From: Lantana camara
Lineage: Eukaryota > Streptophyta > Magnoliopsida > Lamiales > Verbenaceae
Reading direction: 5' to 3'
Assembly (NCBI GenBank): GCA_037501455.1
Contig: CM074865.1
Span: 31,850,501-31,914,500, forward strand
Length of the DNA stretch: 64,000 bases
In this document: positions 1 through 10,700 of the stretch, in pieces
Numbering within the stretch: position 1 is the first letter of the stretch
Layout of the letters: each line of letters begins with the position of its first letter
Translations under genes and position numbers: made by a program
The notes under the pieces: model-generated
Database searches by the model: none
What the model saw: only the letters and a program-made list of their open reading frames with translations
Told to the model about the DNA's origin: nothing

Positions 1-198
1 TAAATGCTTCCGCTATCTATTGTTGTTGGTTTTAATTGCTTCCGCACTCTGAGTTTGTCAAGATTAGATCCGCCTAGCCTAGTGTGTGAGTTGGTCTCCC
101 GTTCGCTATGATTCGGATTCGGGCATGGACTTCCTATTTCATAACCGAGTCTGGGTCTTAGTGCGGGGGATGTAGCATCCTACGTCTGGGGTGCTACA
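1..198 (+). repeat. Element A 5' LTR, 3' end only
   Basis: This stretch matches 6569-6766 base for base apart from five substitutions and ends in TACA at 198. The rest of this LTR lies upstream of the window. It carries the conserved terminal block of all LTRs here: a cccgttcgc motif, a wtttcat block, and a GGGGGATGT motif about 30 bp before the end. Confidence 0.9.
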
Positions 199-206
199 TC
201 CTTAAG

Positions 207-218
207 TGGTATCAGAGC
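207..218 (+). other. Element A primer-binding site (tRNA-iMet)
   Basis: TGGTATCAGAGC is complementary to the 3' end of plant initiator methionine tRNA and lies 8 bp after the 5' LTR. It sets the plus-strand orientation of element A and primes minus-strand DNA synthesis in elements of this kind. Confidence 0.9.
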
Positions 219-1895
219 TCTAGGTTGCAAAACCGAGCTCTTGAGTCGTGTTGAGTCTGTCTAGGTCGTACGGCATAGGAATAACTGCGCATTGCATTTG
301 TTTGACTTGATATTTTGATCCTTCAGTATGAATTATTTCGTAATTATATGATTGTGTGCACATTATGACTTTGATTATGCAACATCTTATTTTATGTGCT
401 TTATAAATTGCAAATAATTATTGCATTTACGTGATATACGTGTTGCATTTCATTTGCATCCTAATCCGCATGCATCGAATTTAGTGTTTGAATTTCAGGG
501 TGCCCTATGAGTCAACACTAAGATTTCCCTCCGTCAACACTACCTATTGGTACTACAATGAAAACATACCATAGTTCGAAAATGAAAGGATTCCTCACCA
601 AGATCAATACTCATGAAGAGGTTCAGAGTTGAAGGAATGAGATTTGTTATATTGACTTACTATCTTAAAGTCAATTGAAAGATGAAGTTTGACGAATTTT
701 AACCTTGATGATTCGTTTATTTGGAAGTAGTCACCTTGTTGAGGAAATAAGTCAATGGAGGAGGATCTGATCAAGTAGAACAGTTTTGAAGGAGTTTGAT
801 GAGCTTTCGCCTTGATGATTCGTTTATTTGGAAGTAGTCACCTTGTTGATGGAAACGAGTTAATGAAGAAGAATCCGATCAAGTTCAAGGGATGTGGATA
901 GGTAACCATGTTACTTAAGCAACGAGCTACAAACCATCGCTGAGTGTTGAAGGTTTTGGTGCCGTTTAGAGTTAACAAACAACAAGGCAAGATTGGTTGT
1001 TAGCTCTTTGGGTGTTTCTTCAAGATGAGATGGAAGACATTGTTGATGTGAGAATAGAACACCTAGATGAAGAAAGACTTTATCCAAGTGTCAGGATCAT
1101 ATACCATGGATTGCTTTGGGAAGTGCTTAGCATCACGATCATCCAACGAAACTCTGAGTTAAATATCTAATTGACAAACGAATCATGGACAACTCCTTGA
1201 AGATGAGCAGACTAAGATTTAACACATAAATGAGAATTCTTGGGAGAAACTGAAGATGATTCTAGTTGAGCAAGGATTACGGTCTAGTAAGGGGTTTGGT
1301 GATAAACGAGCTTTGCTGAGTTACCACTTTATGAAAAGACTCAAGACAAAGAGGTTCAGATGACGAGGGTTGCATCATTGTTGGCTTAAACAACTCCTAC
1401 TGCTTCATCTCGACTTTCCTATCAAGATTTTTACACTTTGGTTAACGGTACGCCAAGCATTCATGGCATTTGCATACATGCATCGTTTAAATACTCTTAC
1501 CTTGTTTTGCTTGATGTGGGTGATGACTATTGCTATTTTAATTGTGATAACTTGGATACCTGATCTAGTATTTATAAATTGAAATTTCTACTCGTTATGA
1601 ACTGTTGCCGAAATGATTGAGTTATGCACTTATGTGAACTATTCATGCCTATGTGATTTAAAACTCTCTTGATTGCTCACTAACTTCCCGTACAACATAC
1701 ATACATACTGTAACCTTGTTTTATAGGGATTCCATCGCGATATCCCCCTTGAGTTGAGGTATGAGCGTTGAATCTATACTAAAGGGACACCGATATCAGT
1801 TGTATAAGGTACACCAAACATGCATCGCATACTTTTCGTCAAGTGTTACTATGATGTGTGTATGTATGAATAACTGATCAGTGAATTTATGTGCC

Positions 1896-2272
1896 AGAGA
1901 GACCTTAGGTTCCCTCTTTCTACGTGTAGGAGAGATGTAGGATTCTCTCTATTTATGTGGTAGAAAGATGCTGGAATCTTTCTAAGTTTTGTGCGCGAGA
2001 GATGTTGGATTCTCTTGTACTTAGATATTCGGAGATGCTGGATTCTCTTGAATCTAGGGGTTTGAGGAATGCTGGATTTTCTCAAACTAGAATGTTGGGA
2101 GATGTTGGAATCTGCCCAACTTAGGTTGAGAGACGGGGTTCTCTCAATTATATGCTTGAGAGACGGGGGGTTCTCTCTTTTATATGTGCTCGGGAGACGG
2201 GGTTCTCTCTCTTGTGGGTGCTGAGGGACGGGGCTCTCTCTCTTACGTGTTGAGAGATGGGATTCTCTCTTG
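1896..2272 (+). repeat. Array of about 12 hairpin-forming units in element A
   Basis: Each unit of 22-27 bp has the plan GAGAGA - RYGGGG or RTGYTGGA - TCTCTC, and units are spaced about 30 bp apart. Examples are 1929-1950, 1962-1983, 2060-2087, 2094-2120, 2126-2147 and 2250-2271. The arms differ between units but change on both sides together: AGAAAGA with TCTTTCT, GTTTGAG with CTCAAAC, GTTGGG with CCCAAC, TTGAGAGA with TCTCTCAA. A 195-residue minus-strand frame across the array is repetitive and Arg/Ser/Pro rich; I take it as a by-product of the repeat. Confidence 0.8.
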
Positions 2273-2577
2273 TTTGTTGTGGTTGCGTTACACGTTGTTT
2301 GGACTACGGGTTGCAATGGCAAGTCTGAGACGACATCGAGGTTGGGTGCAGTTGCAGCTATCCGATCATGGGAATGACCGACCGAGTTCGAAACAACTAA
2401 CGGATCAAGTACTCGCACGGACCTCGACGATAACAAGACATCCTAAAGGAGGTTCGGTGTAGATGACAGGAGTAAGCCTCACGATTAGAGTTATGATCTT
2501 GCACGAGTTCGGGAGAAGGGTTGGAGCACTACAACTCGAGGATCTACATTTTAGCAGTGGAACCTGGGGACCAGGTT

Positions 2578-2594
2578 CTCTTAAGGGGGGAAGG
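2578..2594 (+). other. Element A polypurine tract
   Basis: A purine run containing AAGGGGGGAAGG lies directly before the 3' LTR start TGTGACGCCCC. It is the expected plus-strand primer site. Confidence 0.8.
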
Positions 2595-2595
2595 T

Positions 2596-5500
2596 TGTGA
2601 CGCCCCGTATTCTCGAAGGGCGTCCTGACGATATTAACAAGTAAGTCTCTACACTTGTGTGTGTTTAATTTAAGAGTTCTTGAATTATGTGATTTAATGT
2701 AAATTCAATTTAATATGTGTTCATTCGAATTATTCTAAGATTAATTGCCAACTTGATTAATTACGTGCATATTTAACCCTAACTGTCTAATTTGATTTAA
2801 TTCAAATTTATTCCATGAAATAATTGTCAAGTTGAATTTAAATCCATCATGTTACTTAACTTGTTTAATTTCGGTTTACTTGAATTTCTTGAAATTAATT
2901 GTCAATCATGTGTTTACGAAGTGTCGTTAAATTGTATAAAAGGTTTCTAAAAATTAAATTGAATTAAACTCTAATTGGTAAATCTCTCTTTCATTTTAAT
3001 TTATAAAATTAATTCGGAGCTTGAATGTTTATTCGTAACTTTACCAATTTTATTTACGATTATTTGTACGCGCTATTACTTGCTACGCGATAAGGATACC
3101 CGGTTGTATATAGCTTGTGCACAAGACACATTTCTCCCAAATCTTCTCTCTCTCTCTCTCTCCTCTCCCACTCTCTCTCTCTCCCGAGGGTCACTATGCG
3201 CGGCTTCGGTTACGAGCCCATAACTCGATCGTTTCTCGACGGAATTCAACAATCGAATAGTCCATTTCGATTATCTCGGCAAGACCGATGCAAGAGTAGA
3301 AATTTCACAGTCTAACGACGAACGGTGGTGGAGTTATGGCCGAATTTCAGTAGCAGCGGCGGAGGTGTCAGACCGCCGCCACTTCGTCGGCCTTCGCGGA
3401 GGTTTTCGGCCATCCCCTCGATGCACGCGCCACATGCCCAGAAAGTAGACGTCCCGGCGCACCTCTTGACGTTGACGGCGCGGCCATCGGAGTAGCGACG
3501 GAGCCGCACGCGCCGCCTGAAGCTCAGGGCGGCGGCGAGGGTTATTGTAGCGGTGCGAGTCCGCCGCTTCCGGCGGTGGTTTTCGACGGGGCTTGATGGT
3601 TTCCAAGGTTTTTTGACCCCCTGAGTTCATTTCCGGCATCAATTTCACCAGATCTTGGCCGTAGGTGGTGGTTCCGGTGATGTGGGCGGCAGCAGAAACT
3701 TCGGCGACCAACGGGGGCCTTTTTCGGCCATCTTTTGGCCTCTGGATCTTCACGAAAGTTGTTCGGAACGACGAGAACTAGTGTCCTGTGTTCACGCGAC
3801 TCCAGATTTGGCCGATTGGCGGCGGATCGCGGTGGCATAGCGGCGTTGTAACGGCGGCGCTAGCTCCGAGGATTTTTCCGGCGAGCTACCTTAGGGCTTT
3901 CGAAGAACTCGTCATGGATAAGACAACGCCTCTTTCGGATCGTATTTTGGTTCACCGGTTTGGAAGTAATTTGAGTTTGAAGATTTAGGGTTTTCGTGTT
4001 CTTAGATTTCAGATCTAGGACAATCGGCTTGGAATTTTCAGAAATTGATCGAGGATTCGGAACGGGCACGAAGACTTCATCCAGGACTTATTTTTCGGGA
4101 TTTTTCCGGCGACCTTCGGCGGCGGTCCGGCCAAATTCCGACAGCTACAGTGGTGGCGTTCCGGCGGCGTCTGGTCATAATGTTCGTCTCGTAGTGGTGA
4201 GTTCAACGCCACTTTCCGTTCGTTAATCGGACAATCGATCTATTTATTACGAATTATTTTGCGTAATTGTGATTATTTGAATTAATTGTTTTAAGTGCAA
4301 ATAAATTGGTTATTGTTGGTTTGTTGATCGAGATGTATTCCAATCATATTCGAAAACATGTATTGAATGGATTGTGATATGCATGAATGTTTCGATTTAC
4401 AATTTGAATCCCAATGTGATGAATTTATGCTATGTGTTTAGATATGAAGGGGTGTTAGTGTAATATTTAGAAACTAATCTTTTATGTGACTAAATGAACT
4501 TGAATGATATTTTAGAAGAACGAACATGTTGTGATTTCTTTATATGGATTTGAGACGTTCTCAATGTTATGTTTGTTTTAAATTGTGTTTCAAATATAAA
4601 ATTGAGATACATGAAAGATGCTTGAACAACTTGAGACTTTATGCATGATAGGAGTTAGAATTGTAATATCTTGATTTACTCTTACTACTCGAAAATGGTA
4701 TATTATGAATTACGATAAATTGATAATTGTCATGCTTGTAAGTAATTAATTCCTAGTTGAATAATTGTATAAACACTTTAAACAAACAATTATGTTAGCA
4801 ATCGACTAAGGGGATGTATGTGTAATAATTCTAAACTTTTATAAATAACTTAGGGGATGTAAGTGTAATATTTATGAAACTATGAATGTGACTTGAGCTT
4901 GTGTACCAAACATGTTGTGAAGTTGTAAAGTATGATCTTAAGTGAATTAAATGCACTCTTTATTTGTATCAAGCATGCCCGCTACCTACAATAAATTTGT
5001 ATGTTTATATGATCAAGTTGCTCTTACTTATGCACTTTATAACTCGACATGAACTTGATGCTTAATTATAATATTATAATTGAACCCTGTAACATTGGAT
5101 GATTTAATATGCATTTTATGAATACATTGACTTCCTAAATTGATCTTGCATCTTTGGATATGGAATTGCGTGTCGGTTGCTTGTAAATATGACCTTGTTG
5201 AGCATTGATATGCCTTGAATGACCACGACACCTTATCCAAGCACAACATGAACACTTATGCATAACCACGATCATGTTGAGCAACGCCGTGCGTCTTGTT
5301 TGGGTCATATAGAGTCTAAGTCTGGGCTTCTGTATGTCTTGTCACAGAGTTTGGTGGTGCCGGTGGGCCCGTGGTTTAGAGTGTTTGGCCCTTCACACTC
5401 TCAGACTCTACTTGCACAAGGTGAGGTTTAGGATTTTGTATAGTTAAGCGACCTATGACCTTAATATGATGATTTCAATCCTTGCATGCGGTTATATACT

Positions 5501-6766
5501 ATGTATGATTAGATATGTGTTGGATATGATATGATTATGACCTTGTGGACCATCCTTGGTTTTGAAGAAAAATTAAGTATTAAGGCATATGTAAGCTATT
5601 TTGGAAAACTCTGATATGTTATGATTCTGTAGCGAGTTGCCATGAAATATTGGTATCTGTATGTATGTATGTTTGTGGATCTGAGGAGCTATGGGTAAGG
5701 AGTCCCCCGGGACGGTTAGGGCCGTCGGGGATATACCTGTGCGTAGTTCCATTTGAGATGTCATTGCGCGACCTTAGGGCGATGAGGGAGGCGTGATATC
5801 TTGAGCCTTCGGTGTACATCCGGGGAGGACTCTTGTGGGTTCGCTACCCCTTGAGGGTGTGCATGTATGTTATTGATGGTTAGGGCCAACCCGTGACTCT
5901 TCCATCATTGGAGTAGAGGATGGATTGATTCTGCTTTATGTTCTGTTCAGTTATGAGGGGTAAAGGTTGGAAGCCCGTACTCGCCGGGTATATGTTATGA
6001 ATGTATGGGATTCGTGAAACGGGATAGGCTTCTCTAAATGGTTTTCCAAACTTATACTATTTTGGGTATTTCAACTGTTTTAGCGTGCAAAACCCTAATC
6101 CCGGTTCATGAGTCCACTATTCTAATATGTGTTGTGCTTTATATATATATTGTGGGTGTGCGTTAGCCCCCTCACTCAGTCAGTTGACTGACACCTCATT
6201 TTATCTTTTAGTTGCAGGTTCTTTTGGCTTGAGCTAGGCGGAAGTGAGTCTTCTGAGTCACACTTGTGAGTCTAGTAGGTGTTAGGATGCATTTGTCGCA
6301 TACTTTACTTATTTTATGTATTTATGTTTCACACTTTCAGATTATGTTTATATTCTATTTAGACTTCACCCGTGTGGGGTTAGTAAGCTTGTATTTGGAT
6401 GTTATTAGATATTATGATGATCCTTATGCTGTTTATTATGTTGGATTATGAATTGATTCGGGATTAGGTATCTATGCTAGTTGAACCCGTCACCTACTAT
6501 GTATGTTGATATTCGGGACTAGGTATCTATGCTAGTTGAACCCGTCACCTGCTTTGCATGTTTTGTTTTAAATGCTTCCGCTATCTATTGTTGTTGGTTT
6601 TAATTGCTTCCGCACTCTGAGTTTGTCAAAATTAGATCCGCCTAGCCTAGTGTGTGAGTTGGTCTCCCGTTCGCTATGATTCGGATTCGGGCATGGACTT
6701 CTTATTTCATAACCGAGTCTGGGTCTTAGTCCGGGGGATGTGGCATCTTACGTCTGGGGTGCTACA
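2596..6766 (+). repeat. Element A 3' LTR, complete, 4171 bp
   Basis: It starts TGTGACGCCCC and ends GCTACA. Landmarks in order: a CT-rich microsatellite at about 3140-3185, which may mark the transcription start region; a GC-rich block at about 3310-4200 with many CGGCGG runs; AT-rich DNA; the conserved GATGG...CCATC hairpin at 5875-5906; a TCAGTCA/TGACTGA hairpin at 6176-6191; and the long-range pair GCTAGGCGGA (6233-6242) and TCCGCCTAGC (6637-6646). Open frames in the GC-rich block occur on both strands and look like chance. Confidence 0.9.
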
Positions 6767-7540
6767 GCCCCCGTCTCATAACGTCACGTCACGAGGTGGT
6801 AGGGTCTTGTAAACCCTTCCACCGCCCCGGAGGAAGAAGGATGGAAAATTATGTTTCTCACGTCACGATCACAAATATGATTATGTAACGACTTGGTTAT
6901 GAATGCATGGACACTTAATAACGTTTTCAACTACACTATGGGAGTAAGGTTGGAGAATTGCCCACTCGCCGGGCCACGTCAAGTTATGTTTATTCAAAGT
7001 AATAATATGATATTTTTAATTCCGAGCATTGCCTTTCTTAAACTACTCACTTGAGACTTTCTAACACTTTACTCGGAATTATGAATTGCATGCGCATGTG
7101 ATATATGTATTAAGCCCCTCACTCAGTCTTTGGACTGACACCCCACGTTTTTAGTCTTTTGCAGGTTGTGCTAGGCGGGGATTGAAGTCTTTTGTAATCT
7201 TTCTTTGAGTCCTAGCTTGGTCTTTACTTTAGCACTTCATATTCATACTTTAATTATATATTATGTTATGCCTTTTGGAGAATTATTGTATATATTATGT
7301 GATAGCCGGGATGGCCTATGATTGTATAACTTATTTACGTAGTGCTTATGCACTTATGCTTTCGCATTATGTTATTACATCGTTGGTTTTAATTGGTTTA
7401 AGGGTTAGCCCTGCTTAGCTAGGATTTGTTTTAATTGTCACCCGTTCGCCACGTGTTTGATTTGTGTATGGAAATTAATTTCATGCATGGATTGGACGCG
7501 TGGTGCGGGGGATGTGACGCCTTCCGATGCAGGTGTTACA
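6767..7540 (+). repeat. Element B 5' LTR, 3' part
   Basis: Aligns to 14419-15191 and ends GTTACA at 7540. The first about 2.15 kb of this LTR lies before element A, outside the window. It contains the GGTGG...CCACC hairpin (6795-6823) and the CAGTC/GACTG hairpin (7124-7137). Confidence 0.9.
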
Positions 7541-7549
7541 CTCCTTTGG

Positions 7550-7562
7550 TGGTATCAGAGCC
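7550..7562 (+). other. Element B primer-binding site (tRNA-iMet)
   Basis: TGGTATCAGAGCC, complementary to the 3' end of initiator methionine tRNA, lies 9 bp after the 5' LTR. Confidence 0.9.
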
Positions 7563-7752
7563 TGGTTGAAAAACAGGGTTCTTGAGTCATGTCTTGTTAG
7601 TTTAAGTTGTACGGCTTAGGAATTATATGTCAATTTGAAGGTCTTGCATTAATACTTGACCATTCTTGATTGATTATTTGGTGCATCTTACTTACATATC
7701 ATGAATATAATGTTTAATCCCGACATACATTTCTTGATGTCTATTAATGTAG

Positions 7753-8743
7753 ATGGCTCGTGGTCGACCTCGTCAAGATAGAAGAACTCATATCAACAAC
7801 AATCTCCACCACCACCTCAAATGAATATGGAAGGTTTCATGGAGGCCGTTTTTAATTATGTTGAGCATAGGAGGGCTCAAGTTCCGCCTCCACCACAACC
7901 GGTTCAACCTCCGCCACCTCCACCACTGGTTAGGGATTCTCATGGGACATTCCTTAGTTATAATCCTCCGAGGTTCGCGGGTACCACGGATGATGCTATA
8001 GCGGAGGATTGGATTTCGCGTTGGAAAGGATCTACTACATCAGCCCCTTCACTTCACTTGAAAGGGCTCAATTTGCTATCTTCCAACTCGATGGAGAAGC
8101 TTTTGATTGGTGGGAGCGGACTCACGAGAAGCTTGAAGTTGTCGGGGAAGCTTTAGATTGGGAGGTGTTCAAGAGAGAATTCCGGGAGGTTTTCGTTCCC
8201 AAGGTGGTCCGTGAAAGGAAAGAACAAGAGTTCATGGACCTTAAACAAGGAGGATGGTCAGTGGCTCAATATTTGGAGGAGTTCAATCGCCTTGGGAAGT
8301 ATGCTTCTTAAGTTACACGAGATGAAAAGAAGAAAACAAGGAAGTTCATAGCCGAATTGAGAGAAACTTTGAGACATGGATAAGCCGGACACAACTTTGA
8401 ATCATTCGCGGATATGGTGCAACGGGCTTTTGTTCAAGAGGAGGAGTTTAAGAAGAAGGATCCTGTACCTCGATTTTTTCATTCGGGACAAGGTTTGGGG
8501 TCCGGTTCCAAGAGGCCCGCATATCTGATGCAACCTCCCGTTAAAGCTCCATTTGCAAAGGGTTTGGGAAAGAAAACCCGAGTGACGGGGCCAGCACGAG
8601 TACCTCCACAAGTTCCTCTAAATCCTCAACAAACTAAACGTTATTTACATTGTGGAGGCCCTAAACATACTTGGGAGACATGTCGTTGCCGCCTTGGAGC
8701 TTGCTTGATTTGTGGCTCGTTGGATCATCAGGTAGCTGGGTGT
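7753..8743 (+). pseudogene. gag: Element B gag (nucleocapsid precursor), broken
   Basis: The likely start is the ATG at 7753 (MARGRPRQ). The frame is lost within 25 codons, resumes at about 7821 with a proline-rich stretch, shifts again near 8010-8020, and meets stops at 8309-8311 and in the following 75 bp before reopening. Gag family signatures are the EDWI segment, the FDWWERT segment and the FKREFREVF segment. One complete CCHC zinc knuckle lies at 8702-8743 (C-x2-C-x4-H-x4-C). A second, just upstream, lacks its first cysteine (Tyr instead). In the family Gag forms the particle and binds the RNA genome. Confidence 0.85.
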
Positions 8744-10700
8744 GATCGATATAATCCGGGTCATGTGGGAGGACAGAAGCCGATGGTACGGGCGAGAGCT
8801 TACGCCATTGATGGCGAGGAGCAGGAGGCCGAGATTGATCCAGCTGCCGTCGTTGAAGGTACAATATACATTCATGGCACGAGCATACATGCGTTGTTTA
8901 ACCCTGGAGCCACGCATTCCTTTCTTTCTTATGGCATAGCTGCTTCTTTGTCTTTGTCTGTTGCGTGTACCTCTGTTTGTTACGTGATTAGTTCCCCGTT
9001 GGGGGGAAGCCTTGTTTCTGATTGGGTGTTTCGGCGAGTTCCGGTGAGAATTGAGGGTCGTGACTATCTAACGGACTTCATTGAGATGCCTATCAGTCAG
9101 TATGATGCGATTTTGGGTATGGATTGGCTCTTCGAGCATAATGCTAAGATTGATTATCGAGCTAAGAGAGTCCAATTGGGTTCGGACGTCATTGTTGGTT
9201 TGGGTTCGAAGATTCCACCGTTATCGTCCTTCACTGAGGCTTCTAAGTTGATCTGTGATGGTGCTTCGGGTTTCTTGGCCTACATTCTTAACAAGCCTAA
9301 GGATCAAGCTAAACTTGAGGAAACGGAAGTTGTAAAGGACTTTCTCGAAGTCTTTCCGGAGAGTTTGGGGTCTCTACCTCCGGAACGAGAAATAGAGTTT
9401 GTAATTGATCTGTACCAGGATGCTAAATCGTTTTCCAAGACTCCCTATAGGATGGCTCCTGTCGAGTTGAAGCAATTAAAGAAGCAACTTGAGGAATTGT
9501 TGTCGAGCGGGTATATCCGTCCGAGTTTGTCGCCTTGGGGTGCACCGATCCTGTTTGTAAAGAAGAAAGACGGGACTTTGAGGATGTGCATAGACTATAG
9601 AGAATTGAATCGGATGACTGTTAAGAATAAATACCCCTTCCACGGATTGAAGAGTTGTTTGATATCTTACAAGGTTCTACGGTATATTCCAAGCTTGATC
9701 TTCGTCAAGGGTATTATCAATTGAGGATCCGAGAAGAGGATATCCCGAAGATAGGGTTTAACACTCGGTACGGGCATTATGAGTTTGTTGTGATGCCGTT
9801 CGGTTTAACTAATGCCCCCGCAGCTTTTATGGATATGATGCACAAAATATTTAGGCCTTTCTTGGATAAGTTTGTGGTGATATTTATAGACGATATTCTC
9901 GTGTATTCGAAGTCTGCCGAGGAACATGCAAGGCATCTTAAGTTGGTTCTACAGACCCTCAAGGATAATCAGTTGTTCGCCAAGTTTAGTAAGTGTGACT
10001 TTTGGATTGATAAGGTTTCATTTCTGGGTCATGTGATTTCGGCAAAGGGAGTTGAAGTGGATTTTTCCAAGATTGAGGCAGTCTCTAAGTGGAAGAGACC
10101 TAAGAACGCCTCTGAAGTTCGAAGTTTCTTGGGTTTAGCGGGATATTATAGAAGATTTGTGAAGGACTTCTCGAAAATCGCCGCTCCATTAACCCGATTG
10201 ACCAAGAAAGAGGTGAAATTCGTGTGGGATGAGGCATGTGATAAGAGCTTCAATCTCTTGAAGGAGAAGTTAACTACAGCCCCGGTCTTGACACTTCCCG
10301 AAGGGTCTGAAGGTTATGCGGTGTATATGGATGCTTCTAAGGAAGGATTGGGATGTGTCTTGATGTAAAACGGGAAAGTTATTGCATATGCCTCCAGAAA
10401 GCTAAAGGAACATGAGAAGAACTATCCCACACATGATTTGGGACTTGGTGTCGTGGTGTTTGCTCTTGGAAAGTGGAGACACTACTTGTATGGAATTCCT
10501 TTTGAGATTTATACGGATCACAAGAGTCTTCCATATTTGGTCACACAAAAGGATTTGAATATGAGACAAAGAAGATGGATGGAGACTCTTGAGGACTTTG
10601 ATTGCAAGATCAAATATCATCTCGGTAAGGCCAATGTCGTTGCCGATGCACTTAGTAGGAAGACTAGTGTGTCGGGTTTGAAAGTGGATGAAGGATGTAA
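8744..10700 (+). pseudogene. pol: Element B protease, reverse transcriptase and RNase H, broken
   Basis: The protease region has the expected surroundings of the active site, but the catalytic Asp-Ser-Gly reads Asn-Pro-Gly (Asn codon 8900-8902), so it should be dead. RT follows from about 9400: the segment ending [17 protein letters not shown] is intact, a one-base loss near 9637 shifts the frame, and the catalytic FIDD box is present at 9883-9894. A TAA at 10366-10368 interrupts RNase H; the tether after it continues with the YTDHKSL segment and ends at DALSRK. Compared with related elements no domain is missing, so damage is by point changes. Confidence 0.9.

Larger units (their letters stand above)
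199..2595 (+). other. Element A internal region, non-coding
   Basis: This 2.4 kb region has stops in all frames apart from short chance frames. No Cys-His knuckle, protease, RT, RNase H or integrase motif was recognised. The first 1.6 kb is unstructured to the eye, with a partial internal duplication (the phrase ttgatgattcgtttatttgg at about 702 and about 810). A hairpin array occupies 1896-2272. The last 300 bp lead to the polypurine tract. Confidence 0.75.
1..6766 (+). mobile_element. Element A: coding-empty LTR retrotransposon (LARD-like), 5' end outside the window
   Basis: The last 198 bp of a 5' LTR (1-198) align without gaps to 6569-6766, the end of a complete 3' LTR that starts at 2596. 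Between them lie an initiator-tRNA-Met primer-binding site, 2.4 kb of internal DNA and a polypurine tract. No gag, protease, reverse transcriptase or integrase motif was found inside, so the element must depend on enzymes from elsewhere. Five mismatches in 198 bp (about 2.5 percent) suggest a fairly recent insertion. The base after 6766 continues the LTR of element B, so A landed inside B's 5' LTR. Long LTRs around a non-coding core fit the LARD class; the family name is not known to me. Confidence 0.85.

Noticed and set aside
1896..2272. CRISPR-like reading of the repeat array
   Set aside because: Plant nuclear DNA; units are contiguous hairpins with variable arms, not identical repeats with unique spacers, and there are no cas genes.
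1849..2436. 195-codon minus-strand frame in element A
   Set aside because: It follows the hairpin repeat; the protein is a degenerate repeat without a known domain, and the repeat units do not keep a frame-friendly length.
3334..3838. Minus-strand open frames of 98-139 codons in LTR A
   Set aside because: They lie in a GC-rich LTR block where stops are rare, overlap open frames on the other strand, and have no recognised domain.
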